Shown here: positions 12,059 through 23,740 of the stretch, piece after piece | Numbering within the stretch: the first letter of the stretch is position 1 | Layout of the letters: every line of letters begins with the position of its first letter | The notes under the pieces: generated by a model | What the model saw: only the letters and a program-made list of their open reading frames with translations | Databases searched by the model: none | What the model was told of the DNA's origin: nothing | Assembly: GCA_020091685.1 (NCBI GenBank) | Contig: CM034609.1 | Span: 14,972,023-15,036,022, forward strand | Length of the DNA: 64,000 nt | Direction of reading: 5' to 3' | Source: Lutjanus erythropterus | Taxonomy: Eukaryota; Chordata; Actinopteri; Lutjaniformes; Lutjanidae | Translations under genes and position numbers: made by a program

Positions 12059-12590
12059 TTTAAAAAATGGCCAGCGAATGGGTTAGCTGTGCATGTGTGA
12101 ATGAAACTCTAGTTAATAGAACAACAATAATTTTCACAGCCTTACTCAAAATTATACACCAGAATAATATACAAAACACAGTTCTGTTCAGAACATGACA
12201 AACCGAGGCTGTAAGGAATGATATCAAATTAAAGATATAATCAGGTTAAAACTGCAGGAGTTTCTGGTGTGGATTACTGATTGTGTGCTGCCTGAAGTTT
12301 GTTAATAATTCAATTTCATCGTGTTGAAATACTGACAAGAAGCATTAGAAGGCACAAAAACGTTTTGCGCGAGAGACTGCAGCAGTGAGTTGGCACTTGA
12401 TGGTTGATGAGATAAATATGGGCACAAATACTCACACACTCTTAATTTTTCTTCTTAAACCCCACACCCTCTTCTCTGAGTAACAGATAAACCTTAAAGA
12501 GTTGCTTAAGTATCATTTGGTGTGTATTATGTCATGGGATATGTATCTCTCCCATGGAAACACATACAGAAGCACTTCATCTCCCTCCCT

Positions 12591-12634
12591 CACACACACA
12601 CACACACACGCACACACACACACACTCACACACA
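12591..12634. repeat. (CA)n microsatellite, interrupted
   Basis: About 44 bp of CA units interrupted by CG and CT. It lies within the predicted sox8 3' UTR. Confidence 0.95.
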
Positions 12635-13586
12635 GGGATGCATGTCTGTACACGTACCCGTGTGTTGTCTGTTCACGTATACAGCTGACATGTCACTCAG
12701 AGTGTGTGGTGTTATTTTACCCCATTTCCTTTAACCCTAGATCATGACTAATCGCAATTTGCCAAGCGTAGCTTTCAGACACCTGTTCTGTCCTGAGCGA
12801 GTCTGTTGGTCCGGCTCAGTTTGCTCTGTTTGGAATGGAGATGTTACTGGAAAATTGGTCGTCAACGGAATGATATAAAACTTATTATACTTGTACTGTC
12901 CTTCACTTCATTTACCTTATTTTCATTCAAAGCCAAACAGTACTGTAAATAACCAAACCCACATTACATGTGTTTATCTACTTAAGAACAAAAAAAAAAA
13001 GCATGAACATAAATACATATAAGACTTTTATGCCAAAATGACACTATAAGATTCATATGAGCCATTTAGTTAAGACTTATCCACTGATGCAAATGGCCGA
13101 ATGTGCTGTGATATAGCTCTGGCCATTAATGTAAATTTTCCTGCAAATTCACATAATTGGTCCCATCTCCAAATGTATCTGCTCCTCCATCTGTTTCACG
13201 ACAGAATCGAGCCAAAGCGTTCCTCTCCTACACAACTCAGTGGCAGGGCTTTTGCTTTACCTCAAGTGTGCACACAGTCACGTGCAGTCTTAAACTGGAA
13301 AGATGGTGGGATGTAAAGGATGTAGGCGTAGGCGACGTTTCCTCATGGAGGAGTTTGGCTCACCAACAACACAGTTTTGTCTTTGTGTAAAAAGTCTGTA
13401 CAAGTGTGTTTTTCATCGCAACGATAGAACTTTGTATAAAATCAGCAGGCACTTTTTTCTTTTGTTTGTTTCACGTTCAAACGGTCACAGGTAGCCTACC
13501 ACCCCCCTTCTCCACCTGCTCTCCTTCATTAGTAGTGCATCGATCTGAATGAGTCTCTGGTGCGAACTGACTGGTTCTCGTCCCCT

Positions 13587-14341
13587 TTAAGGCCGAGACA
13601 GCGTGGTGTAGACGGGCTGGTCCCAGCTTGAGGCAGTGGGGCTGTGGGCAGGAGCCATGGACAGGCTGTTGAGGATGGGGCTGCCGTAGGGCCGCCTGGA
13701 TGAGTGGAAGTAAGGGTACTGGTAGAGGCTGGACGGATAGCCTGAGTACGGGTTGTAATAGTTGGAGCTCTGGATGTCAGTATAGTCACACTGGGAGCTG
13801 GAGAAAGACGCTGCAGCTGAGGCGGCCGACGTGGCCGAGGTGACGCAGGCCTGGCTGCTGTAGGAGCCATAATCGGAGTGCGAGGGCGACCTGTGGGAGT
13901 GCTCGCTGTAGTGGCTTGGGCTCAGCTGCTCCGTCTTAATGTGGAGTCGGTGCTGGCCCACCTCGCCGGCGGAGGGGGAGGAGGAGGACATGGTGCCTTT
14001 GCGGCTCCACGCTGACCCGTTGGCCCCCGCGTGGCTGTATGAGGAAGCGTAAGAGCCACCAGGCGCTGGGGGCTGCCCGTGGCTGTGGTCTGAGGGCAGG
14101 GCGGAGGAGCCCGAGGCGTGGCCGTTGAGCGGGAGGTACTGGTCGAACTCGTGCACGTCGAAGGTCTCCATGTTGCTGATGACATCAGTGCTGAGCTCAG
14201 AGATGTCGACATTACTGAAGTCGATGTTTTGCCTGGTGCTGTCAACAAGACGACGGCCCTCGTGCTTCAGGTCCTGCTTCACCCCGTGGTGCAGGTCTGT
14301 TTTGGGAGTAGTGGGTGGTGTAGGGGGACCATGGGGCTGCC
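13587..14341 (-). other. sox8: sox8 coding exon 3 (terminal coding exon)
   Basis: The exon follows the acceptor ttttcag. GG completes Gly218, then [15 protein letters not shown]. It runs 250 codons to TAA at 13589-13587. It holds the central transactivation domain ([23 protein letters not shown]), the SUMO site and the Tyr/Ser-rich C-terminal activation domain. GC content is clearly higher than in the flanks. Confidence 0.95.
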
Positions 14342-15532
14342 CTGAAAAGGAAAAAAAACATCAGAAATAAAAATGAGGGCACATCACTCCAAAAACAAGA
14401 TGATTTGAGTCAGCTGTGGATTTTCAGCAAAGGATTTATTCCTAAATTAAAACTCATTAACATAATTTCCTGTGTTAAATCTGATAACATACCTGCATGT
14501 TCAGGATGGTGGTGTCCATCAGTCATCCCCGCCAGTCCTCCCATTCCCGGTTCAGCTTTATACATATGATGTGCCAGTTCTGCTCCTGAGTCGGAGTCGC
14601 TCTGGCCTGGCTTCACATTCTTCCGTCGCCGGGGCTGATACTTGTAGTCTGGATGATCTTTCTTATGCTGAACTCGAAGCCTCTCCGCTTCCTCTACAAA
14701 CGGCCTCTTCTCACTCTCCGAGAGCAAACTACGGTGGGGAAAAAAAGAGGAAATATTAAAATGTATGCTGTCACACTGAACAAAAATGAAACGCTAACAT
14801 TATTAAAAGTTATTTATAGGCTTTTATTTATTGTCAAGAAGTCAGAAGAAAAGATCTAATTTCCTACTTTAATTTCTTCTCAATCATGTAATCCAAAACC
14901 AAAACTTTTTGAAATTTAGTAAAACTTATATTTCCATGTAATAGAAATAGAAAATATAAAAAATATAAATATGCCAAAGATGTTAAGTTAATATAATAAT
15001 TAAAAATGATTTGACGTCCAAATGTGTATCCATGACCTTTAATTTCCTTTGAAAAAAATTAATTCACACTCTGTTTCTCCCTGCATTTACCTTTAATATA
15101 AATAATGTGTCCTTACCGCCACAGTTTGCCCAGAGTCTTGCTTAGCTCGGCGTTGTGCAGGTGTGGATACTGGTCCGCCAGCTTTCTGCGGGCCGCTTGT
15201 GCCCAAACCATGAACGCATTCATGGGTCTCTTGACGTGAGGTTTGCTCTTCAGAGATCCGTTCCCCCTCACCGGCATGGGCACCAAGGACCAGTCGTATC
15301 CTTTGAGGACCTGAGAGACGGCGTCCCGTATACAAGCCGGGAACCGATCGTCATCCTCGGAGTCCAGTTTCTTGCCCAGGCCGGTGAGCAGCGATCCTTG
15401 GCCATCGGAGCCCGTTGGAGAGGACGGGGCGTCGGAGTCAGACTCGTCCTGGGACATGGAGCTGTTTGTGCCCGACGGGCTGCACGGCTGCTCGCTTACA
15501 CACTTGTCATGCTCCTCTGTCATTTTTAACAT
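13587..15532 (-). CDS. sox8: SoxE HMG-box transcription factor Sox8 (three exons)
   Basis: Coding exons are 15532-15117, 14728-14493 and 14341-13587; the join is 1407 nt, 468 residues plus TAA. Seen in order: acidic/Ser-rich N-terminus; DIM-type dimerisation segment, about residues 60-96 ([20 protein letters not shown]); HMG box, about 97-175 ([20 protein letters not shown] to PRRRK), carrying both basic NLS clusters; [11 protein letters not shown] at 223-233, the GSK3/FBXW7-type site of SoxE proteins; central transactivation domain, about 258-292; IKTE at 352-355, a SUMO consensus; Ser/Tyr/Pro-rich C-terminal activation domain ending [10 protein letters not shown]. Known for the family: nuclear DNA-binding regulators acting in neural crest, glia, gonad and skeleton. 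Sox8 is favoured over Sox9/Sox10 by [39 protein letters not shown] and [13 protein letters not shown], and by absence of the Sox9 Pro/Gln/Ala stretch. The start MLKM parallels human MLDM; A at -3 supports it. Length is close to mammalian SOX8 (about 446). No frameshift or stop is seen. The a/b ohnologue is unresolved. Confidence 0.96.
14342..14492 (-). other. sox8: sox8 intron 2
   Basis: 151-nt GT-AG intron, phase 1, with donor gtatgt and a T-rich tract directly before the acceptor ttttcag. It is short for a vertebrate intron; compact SoxE introns are common in fish. Confidence 0.93.
14493..14728 (-). other. sox8: sox8 coding exon 2
   Basis: This 236-nt internal exon starts after the acceptor ccgtag. 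Its first T completes Arg139 (CG+T), and it continues [20 protein letters not shown]. It ends ...GAA CAT GCA G before the donor gtatgt (phase 1). It carries the second half of the HMG box, the basic PRRRK tail and a SDSDSGAE/His-rich linker. Confidence 0.95.
14729..15116 (-). other. sox8: sox8 intron 1
   Basis: 388-nt GT-AG intron, phase 2, AT-rich throughout, with no ORF or repeat worth noting. The acceptor is preceded by a pyrimidine-rich stretch on the minus strand. Confidence 0.93.
15117..15532 (-). other. sox8: sox8 coding exon 1
   Basis: This exon encodes residues 1-138 and two bases of codon 139: the N-terminus, dimerisation domain and first half of the HMG box. It ends LGKLW plus CG, followed by the donor gtaagg (phase 2). 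The break inside the HMG box after GKLW is the conserved SoxE intron position. A second in-frame ATG (M4, 15523-15521) also has A at -3, so initiation at M4 is possible. Confidence 0.95.
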
Positions 15533-15658
15533 TATTAGTTAAATCCGAAAATGAACTCTTCTATTTAAAAAAAAAAAAAGCAAATGTTACCACTGAGTTC
15601 AAGCGCGCAGCGGAGCAGCCAGTGCGTCTTTTACGCACGGTGCGCCACGGTAAATTCC

Positions 15659-15748
15659 TCACACAGTTTCTGACAATACCAGTCCGTTGTTTTCCTTCAG
15701 TTTCCCTGTTTGTTTGTCTTCGTCAGGCTTGTTTTCACAGGCTGTCAT
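15659..15748 (-). CDS. Possible 29-codon upstream ORF in the sox8 5' leader
   Basis: ATG at 15748-15746 is followed by 28 codons and TGA at 15661-15659. The peptide begins MTACENKPDE and ends LVLSETV. It is the only ATG between the predicted start site (about 15800) and the sox8 ATG. It is out of contact with the main ORF, ending 126 nt before it. Its Kozak context is weak (C at -3). If the leader begins near 15800, it could lower sox8 translation. No homology to a known peptide is recognised. Confidence 0.3.
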   Translation of the reverse strand: MTACENKPDEDKQTGKLKENNGLVLSETV

Positions 15749-15824
15749 GGGAGGTGCAGTCGTGAAAGTTGTGGTCCACAATGTGAGCTGAGGAGCTCCA
15801 CGTTACAGCAACTTGAGTTGGGAG

Positions 15825-15891
15825 TTTTAAAATCGTCACTCCACCCTCCGCCTGGGATTGGCTGGAGCAATCACCACTTTTCCGTCATTGG
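15825..15891 (-). promoter_or_regulatory. Candidate sox8 core promoter: two CCAAT boxes and a TATA-like box
   Basis: Reading the minus strand 5' to 3': AACCAATGAC (CCAAT at 15891-15887), AGCCAATCCC (CCAAT at 15861-15857), a GC-rich stretch, then TTTTAAAA at 15832-15825. The two CCAAT boxes are 30 bp apart (three helical turns) and about 25-60 bp upstream of the TATA-like box. This predicts a start site near 15800 and a 5' leader of about 270 nt. Spacing and order match classical RNA polymerase II promoters; the TSS itself is inferred. Confidence 0.55.
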
Positions 15892-18800
15892 TTCAGGCTT
15901 TTATGTGACCTTCATTATTATAATGATTTTCTTTTTTGCATGGGTGACACAGTTTGTGTTTTTATTAAAGATGCGCACGTTGTGTGACAAACACATTCTG
16001 CCGCTGTTAGAAAATTACATGAGTTCAGAAATTAGTAATATGTTTAAAAGCATGTTGGATGATTATTAGTCAATTTATTTTAGTTTATTAGTATATTATT
16101 AAATGAAGCAAATGTCTTTGAATGTATGAGTCATCACTTCGTTTAAAAATAACATTTGGTGAATACTGCATTATCAAGAGTAATAATAATAAAGTTTATT
16201 TGTATAGCAAAACAATAAAACACACAGTAATAAATTAATACACAGGCAGGCATTAGGAATAAAAGAGGAATGAAACTTTAAAACAATGGATTATGAGAAA
16301 ACATACAAAAAATGCAAAGGATAAAATATTTGGATAAAATTTGTGCAACGAAACTTAAAAATACATAAAGCAGTGCAAGATCTAAGTGCAACATCAAGAA
16401 TAAAGTACAGTGTAACACAATAGGTAAGAATTAAGATTATTGTTAACATACAGGATTTAGTTCTTTAAAAATATTTTGGTATTACAATATATAATAATAA
16501 TAATAATTATCAATAATTAATTAATAATATTAATTTTGATATTGTACTGTCAAAGGATAGTCAAGAGATAATAAATATGTCATGGGTAGATTTTTTTTTT
16601 ATTGAAAAGTAATTTCTTACTGAGATGAAGATTGAGGTTAATACACAAATACACGCCTAATACACATAATTTTCTTTAAAAAACAAACAAACCAAAAAAC
16701 CAATATATAGACTCATATAAGCATTTGCTCCATTTCAATATTCATGACCAGCTAGAAGTGTGTGGTGGTGTCTATCTGAGACCCTGACCTCTGCCTGAAT
16801 TTCCTTATTTTCTCATTATTTTGCTGCATGCAGGACACTTTACCAACCTGAAACCAACCTACCAATCCAAACTGTATTTCTGATGCATTTATGAACAGCT
16901 CGGACAAATCGGACTGATTCTACCACTAACATCTGACTCTGGCTGCAAGTGAACTTGATCTGAACAAGAATCAACAAAATCAGAATAAGCTGTCACCTGC
17001 AAAAAGTAAAATAATGATTTATATTCAGATTTTCATCCTCTTGGTTATCAGAGAACAGTGTAAGTATTTACAGTCTCAAAACTTGTACACTCTTGCTAAT
17101 TTGACTAAACATTAAATGACAAATATGTCAAAGCTCCTTACAAACTAGTTTGCAACAGGGTTGCAAATTATAGCAAACTGTCACAGAGACTGCAAAGTGA
17201 TCCTCCCTGTCATTGTAGTTAGGAATGATGGCTGAGTTTCTTTCTTCAGGTGTGACACAATATTTAATAATTGCTTATAATCATCCATCATTCATCAGTG
17301 TTTTCCAGGCAGGTTCAGTGTGTGATATTAAGCCTGTAATAGGTGTCTGTTTAATCCAAACAAATGATCACAACTCTGAAACAAATACTGAGCCCACTTC
17401 TGACCAAAATGTGTGACAACAAAAACCTCCAACTTCTTTGATAAATGTTCCAAATTCAGAAGAGGAACTTGTCCCAGCAGTCTGTTTGTGATCCATATAT
17501 TACTTCCCACCACCACTGGCTTTTTATGACACTGACAATACAAAGAGCAGAGGAGATAAGCGGGCAGATTGAATCACTGCCTCTGTTAAAGGTGTCTTTG
17601 TATTCTTGTATTGTGGGGTGATTTTTATCACCGGCCTCCCTATGAAAAGACAAGGTATGTTTGTGCTGGACGGCAGTTTGCTTTGTCCGAAGCACGCTGC
17701 AGGTGGCTGAGGGGAGAAGAGAGTGTGTAATGTTGGAATAATAGAAACAGAGTTTACAGCGAGAAAGAAAAAGGCACAGTAAGGTAAGAAGGTTTCTTTG
17801 TTTGTTGTTATTAACTATAGGCTGAAAGTGAACTGAAAGTGTATTTCAGTTGTAAAAGAAGTAATGCAGCGTTTTGAACAACAGGGTAGAATTGTGTAGG
17901 GACAGTAGAGACATGTCCCTACCGATATCTAGGGATTACTGAATTGTCATGAGAAATCGTTTTTATTGTTGCTTGAGCAAAATTAAAATATAGACACTGT
18001 GTCCATGTCCTCAGTGTCTAATCAATGATAGTTAGTGAGATTCAGTATTGTGACAAATCACTTGTGTTAATTATAAAACAACCGGATTTCAAGTTTAGAA
18101 AGATTCTGTCCCCACCCCCTTCAAATACCTCACAGTGGTTGAGTCCATTACCTACCTATAACCACAGGTCTCTTTTTAAAGGCAAAATATTTAATATGTA
18201 AATTAAACCATGGCGACAAGTCTAGTGAATAATTCAGACCATCAGGGGGAAAGAGAATATAAAGATTATAGAGAGAGATATACACAAAATCTATCATTTT
18301 GTAATTTATTCTCATGCATGGTGCAATCTTAGTCAGCACTCCTCTGACAGCAGCAGAACGTCTGTCCATCTCTCCTGCCATTTTTATTTCAGTAAAAGCA
18401 CATCAGTCAGGTTTCTCTAAGTATTCCGTGTCTGACCTCATGAGGTCTATGTCTTTTTCAGATTTTTCCCCCTGCAGTTGAACCGCTATTTTCTCTTGGT
18501 GACTCAGAAAGAAGCTTAAGACAAAAATAAACTTTGTAATTAAATAAATTATTGTTATATAAAAACTCTTATACAGGTTACTATTTCAAAATACTTTTTA
18601 AGCATACTATACTATATTTACTACCATGCTACATCAAACCACACTATTAGATTGTTAAGGAGTAAAGGGGTAAAGCAAATAATTGAGTTGACCTGCCTTA
18701 AATTTAGGTTGAATTAATGCCAACTGTTTATTTGAATGCAGTCAGATTAGATTAGAAGTGCATCTGACTAACGGCAAGTGTGCTCACATAACTTGTTAAC

Positions 18801-19150
18801 TTGATTTGAAAAACCTCATTCGTGTGTTACCAATTAAAGTAATTTTTTATAAGTTGGTCCAACAATTCTCTTTTTCAGTGTATGTAAACATGTTTCTTTT
18901 CTTGAAAATTTCTGTCTCAAGCCATAAAATGAAAGTGTTCCTCTGGTCGTTCCCGAGTCGCCCTCTTTCTAACAGCTGCTGTCAAAGCGCTTGCCTGGGT
19001 CAAGTTCAGTGCATGTGGGTGTGTGTGTGAGAGAGAGAGAGTGTGTGTTTGTGTGTGACCAGACAGACAGGACAGCAGATAGTTGTCAAACATGAATGAC
19101 TCTGCTGGCTTCGTTCTTGTCCCGCTCCACACATGGAAAAGTATTTACTC
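15892..19150. other. Upstream flank of sox8, no gene seen
   Basis: AT-rich. 16181-16400 begins with (TAA)n followed by AAGTTTATTTGTATAGCA, a start seen in fish interspersed repeats. 16490-16530 is TAATAA-rich. Near 17930 a short palindromic motif (gtagggacag...tgtccctac) occurs at 17897-17923. Around 18660-18880 the sequence resembles a decayed MITE (TTGAGTTGACCT, TTTTTCAGTGTA end). No coding support. Confidence 0.45.
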
Positions 19151-19171
19151 TGTGTGTGTGTGTGTGTGTGT
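19151..19171. repeat. (TG)n microsatellite
   Basis: Perfect TG run of about 21 bp. A further GT/GA-rich simple stretch lies at 19018-19056. Confidence 0.9.
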
Positions 19172-19482
19172 TCATGCATGTGTGGGACTCAGATATGTAG
19201 AAGTGTAGATTTTTTTGTCAGGGCTCAAACAAGTCTGAACTTAACATAACATTTTATTGAACCACAGACTTAGAAATGAGAGTTCATATTACATGTTTAT
19301 CTTAGATGATTAACTCCAGTCACCTGACTTAAGACTAGTGTTCATGAACTAGAAAGTAGCTACAAACCTACATTACTTAATCAATTTGCTGTAACACACA
19401 AAACATAATTTCTGTCACTTACATATAAATTAAATTGGTTTTCTGATCTGTTTAAAGTTCCCCTTGGATTTGCAATTAAATC

Positions 19483-19484
<2 letters not shown>

Positions 19485-19537
<53 letters not shown>
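19485..19537. repeat. (TG)n microsatellite, about 26 units
   Basis: Perfect uninterrupted TG dinucleotide run. Confidence 0.97.
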
Positions 19538-19539
<2 letters not shown>

Positions 19540-20601
19540 CACATTAAATGCTGGAAATCCCTGTTCCCAATCACAGCTGAAAGTGAATCAACTGGTCCTG
19601 GCTCAAGTCCTGTCTCACCACTAAATTTCTTTGAAATCTTGTCGTCGGGGTTGAGGTACCCTGCCGACAGACAAACAAACAACTAAACAAATCAATATTA
19701 ATCAAAGCAGTGTGCGATAGTTCAAAAAGTGCTTCATTTGGTTTACATTTATTGGAAAAAATAAACAAAGCATGCTTGAATATGATTTAAATAGCCGTAG
19801 GTTGATTATAACTAAATACAACATGATTTCATTTTTAAGATCTCCACAACCGAGTGTGTTTTTTTCATGCAATTAATGTGCACATTAATAATATAGTTTG
19901 AGCCTGTATGCAGCCAATGCAAGCTTTCACATCAACGACGGATATCACCAAGCGATATTGCAGCTATTGCAGCTTTTTTTTTTTTTTCGGACCAAGGTTT
20001 CTCCTCTGACTTGAACACATCTAACCAGTCAAACTGCATGTCGTTGATGACATCACTTTTAAAACGTTCAACCTGCTAGATTGCTTTTTTTAAAGAACAT
20101 TTCGCGTGATAAAGGTAGAAAGAACTACAGAGATGATTTCAAAGCGTGTGGAGAGGCGTGTATTTCGAGCTTCAGCAGACAATGTAAAACACCTTTGTTT
20201 AAACTTCCAAACCAAATGAATGAACCAAATATGCACCATGCATAGCTTGAACTTTTTACAAATCCTATAATACATATCTTACGTCAGACATAGCTCTAGG
20301 GCATCTGACTCTCCGTGATGTTGATTCAATCTAATTTTTTTTAGAAGCTTAATTTATTTCCAAAATCACATTATGTTTGCTTTGAACAGACAGGCATGTA
20401 GAAATTTGCTTCTGAATAATCTGCAATCTTTGTGCCGTTTTTTCACATTGTTGCTGTTGTTTAAGTTTTTTGCATGTCATTTAACACTGTTTAGTCTGCT
20501 GCACTTTTGTATATTTGGAATTTTGGACATAGCAACAGTTGTCAGGTAACCTTCGTCATGGTGATCTTTGTTGTGGTTAACGATGTGAAACAGTCACAGT
20601 T

Positions 20602-20660
20602 TTGTTAGGTTTAGACAACAAAACTACTTGGTTAGGTTTAGAAAAACATCATTGTTTGGA
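20602..20660 (+). repeat. Short dispersed repeat GTTAGG..CAACAAAACTACTTGGTTAG, copy 2
   Basis: Shares ACAACAAAACTACTTGGTTA and the flanking GGTTTAG blocks with 4746-4799. Confidence 0.6.
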
Positions 20661-23435
20661 TTAAAATATGTGTGATATATGTGATATAAATAAGTTTTTT
20701 TTTATTAAAGTCAAAATAATTCTACATTCACTTTTAGTTTTACAGTAGACACAAACTGCGGTCTCCTGGGTGAAAGTAACTTTTTATATTTGACCAGCCC
20801 TGTCTTCTTGAAATTATGTTTGTATATGAAGAATTTGTTTTCATAATTATGTTGTGGTGAGAATGTAATTCCTGCCTGGATTATGTTCACATGTTCTTCA
20901 TGTGAATGAAAGACTACATTTACGGGAAGCTGTTGAGGTGGATGGAGGGTGAACAAAGTACAAAAGTTTAATACCAGAGTCCGGAGTGTGTCGAGACTCC
21001 AGACGCAAAAGCACTCTGCTTAAGGTTAGGGAAAGTTTGTGCTTTTGGTTAAATTTTAATAAAAATCTTATGTCTCAAACCACTGCTGACTTGACTAATG
21101 TCGTCTCTATGACTGGATAGTCAAGGTTTCCCATTTTAGCGGAAAACAAATGAAACACATTGTCATTTCATTGACGTGTTCAGTGACAGCATTTGAAACT
21201 TGCCATATAAGTTAATTAACAACATTTCCTCAATATGTTATTTGAAAATGTGTGTCAGTCGACTTTACGTTTCCTTCAACATGTAGCAGATTAGTTGTAT
21301 AAATTGTATATGTATGGTTTGACCCCTCCATCCACCCCACCCATCTCTATGTCAATAAGCTGGGGTATTTGCACAAAAGATCTCTGCATAAGAGAGTAAA
21401 GACTTAATAGAGTCAAATGAAAAGCGAAAAGCAAAACAGGCATTGTGGTAACACGTGAAATGAAGCTGTTAAGTAAAACAATCTGTCCATTTAAATACAA
21501 TATTAAGGGAAGGACTCCTCCCCATCACCTCATCTCAGGTGGAATGACTCTGAAGATGAATCAGAATGAGCCCAACATGTGAGTGACGGTTGCTGTCGAG
21601 CCCTACCAAGCAGTGAGACAGTCTGTGTTTCTGGGCAGAGAGAAGGAGACAGACTTAAAACAGACTCCAGCCGTCCCTCTTCATGCCTCCCTGTATTGTG
21701 GGGAGAAACTCTGGCCAGAGTTTGTGGGCTCTGGGCTTCTTGATTAGAAAAGGAAGGAGCAACGGAGGAGAGGTAACCGCGCATGAACTTGAGTGTCCCG
21801 AAGAGTGAAGGAAGGTTTTAATTTTCCTATTTTTGCAAGATGCATCTCAAAGGAAAAACCAGGGTAAAGATTTTCAGATTTTTTTTTTTTTTTTCAGGCC
21901 TGAGCAGAGCATGTTAGCCCATTTCTCCTGGGCCATAGTCGCTTCTACCCTACATGTAAATTATACTCTCTGGCTTCTAATGTGCATACAAAATTAAATT
22001 ACGCAGTCACCCGCAGGAATCTTGCCCCCTTTGGTCTCTGCTTCTGTGTTTTAATACACTTAGGCACATTTCGTCACTCTGGCCAAGTTATTGGACGGAG
22101 TGTGTTGAGCAGTTAAATTGGCATAAACTGCCACAGCACTGTGCAGTACAGAAAAGAGTTTTACATATGTTAGGATGATGTGAACCTGATGAGGAGTTCA
22201 TAACGGTCATCAAGTTCATGAACAAACAAACCTGGATAAATGTCTGCAGTGCATCCAATAGTATATTGGATGCAAACCATTTTTAATATTTAAATCCCTA
22301 TGTTTATGCATGATGTATGAATTCTGCACCACAAAGAATCCTGATAGAATTTATACAAAATTTTCCACACGAGGAACAACTTTGGAAACTCTGCAGCCAC
22401 CACATGGCTCTAACCCTAACCCAAACAGCAGCCCTTCATTCTGTTAAATAATCTCACTGATTGCACACTGAGTCAGTGTAAACTTGCTGAACTGCGGAGA
22501 CTGGCATGCCCTCCCTCTCACCCAGACGATCCCGACCACTGTCTAACCACATGTGGAACATGCTCCTGGGCTGCTAACAAGCCATATTTCACCCCTGCAC
22601 CACATCAACCAGACCACTTCTATCTTTGGTTTCACACACTCAGAAAGAAGGTAATTAGGGCAAAATTTACAGTTGCAACAAATGCATCTGGAAAGCAACG
22701 ATACAGGTTTCATACAGGCAATCTCGAACCAGAAAATCTTATATTTTACAACCCTGGAGTCTTATTACAAAAACTTTCCTAGGTCCAAAACACTCTTATC
22801 TCAGTTTATGACAATTAGGATTTTTGGTATTAGATTCCAAACTTAATTTAGGAGGGGAAAAAAAACAATATTTTCTTGGAATGGGACTTTAGCTATTACA
22901 GAATCATCCTTACTGATGAAATTTCTCAGTTAGGAATTGTAAATTAGGATGGCAAAGAAAAATAACTCAAAATATGATTTCCAGACAATGTATTATTGGG
23001 TATATATTGACTGCCAAGACAATTAATTTTTAATTTGTGGGTTTCTTCTCCTTCTTGACACATTAGTGGACAGTTCCCATGAAGCCAGGTTTTTTATCAT
23101 ATATGTATTGTGCCATATAATATTGCAAAAGCTGTCTATATTCTAGGATATTCCACTTGACTTGAGATTTGAAGGCAAAAACACTGAGGAGACCTGACTT
23201 GGTGACACAGAAATATTGAAAAATGTATTTTGGAACACTGCTTAGATGACCGGAAACACACACAAAACACTGCTCCTGTAAAGGCGACTCTTCAAAAGAC
23301 AGAACCCTTTCATTCATTTATCAATTACTCCACATGAATTACTCGATTAAACAATTAAAAACTGTCATCCTGCACTAAGGGGCATACACTAAATTTGCAT
23401 CCAATGAAATGCTTTCTCACTTACATTTGGTGAGC

Positions 23436-23740
23436 GAGGCCAGCCACCAGGACGAACACAGCCTATGAAACCACCAGGAAATACAGTACCATGGTCATTT
23501 ATGGAGTTTCCTGAGCTTTACTTGTTGCTAAACTAGCTAACCATGAATGCTAGCGACCATTAGCAGACAACATAACTGGGCTCAGCAGCCCTCCAGTGAA
23601 TAAGGCCAATCACCAGGACAAAACACCATCTCTGAATCCGACAGCCCATGGTCACTTATGTAGTTTCCTGATGGAAAGGTAGCTTGAATTGTTGCTTAAG
23701 TACTGTAACTGCCATTAGCTCTGTTAGCTGGGAGCCAAAC
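23436..23740 (+). repeat. Imperfect tandem duplication, about 166-bp unit
   Basis: The unit starting GAGGCCAGCCACCAGGAC at 23436 recurs as AAGGCCAATCACCAGGAC at 23602. Both continue with CCATGGTCA(T/C)TTATG(G/T)AGTTTCCTGA and GCCATTAGC-like blocks. Similar GCCATTAGCT sequence occurs at 50530 and 50800. Confidence 0.6.

Larger units (their letters stand above)
12036..13586 (-). other. sox8: Probable sox8 3' UTR
   Basis: On the minus strand after the stop there is about 1.5 kb before the first canonical AATAAA. No coding potential is seen. The stretch contains a (CA)n tract (a GU repeat in the transcript) at 12591-12634. Weaker hexamers (CATAAA near 13031, GATAAA near 12977) could give shorter forms. 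The 3' end is inferred, not seen. Confidence 0.5.

Noticed and set aside
13529..13870. 113-codon minus-strand frame overlapping sox8 exon 3
   Set aside because: Alternate-frame shadow of the sox8 C-terminal coding sequence; Pro/Ser/Thr-rich only because of base composition.
14410..14727. Independent 105-residue HMG protein starting at TTG
   Set aside because: It is sox8 exon 2 read through into intron 2; splice sites at 14728 and 14493 join it to the neighbouring exons in frame.
15155..15529. 124-codon open frame antisense to sox8 exon 1
   Set aside because: It is a shadow of the GC-rich, strongly constrained coding exon on the opposite strand.
13587..15532. Identity as sox9 or sox10
   Set aside because: N-terminal [30 protein letters not shown] and [13 protein letters not shown] match Sox8; the Sox9-specific Pro/Gln/Ala-rich stretch is absent.
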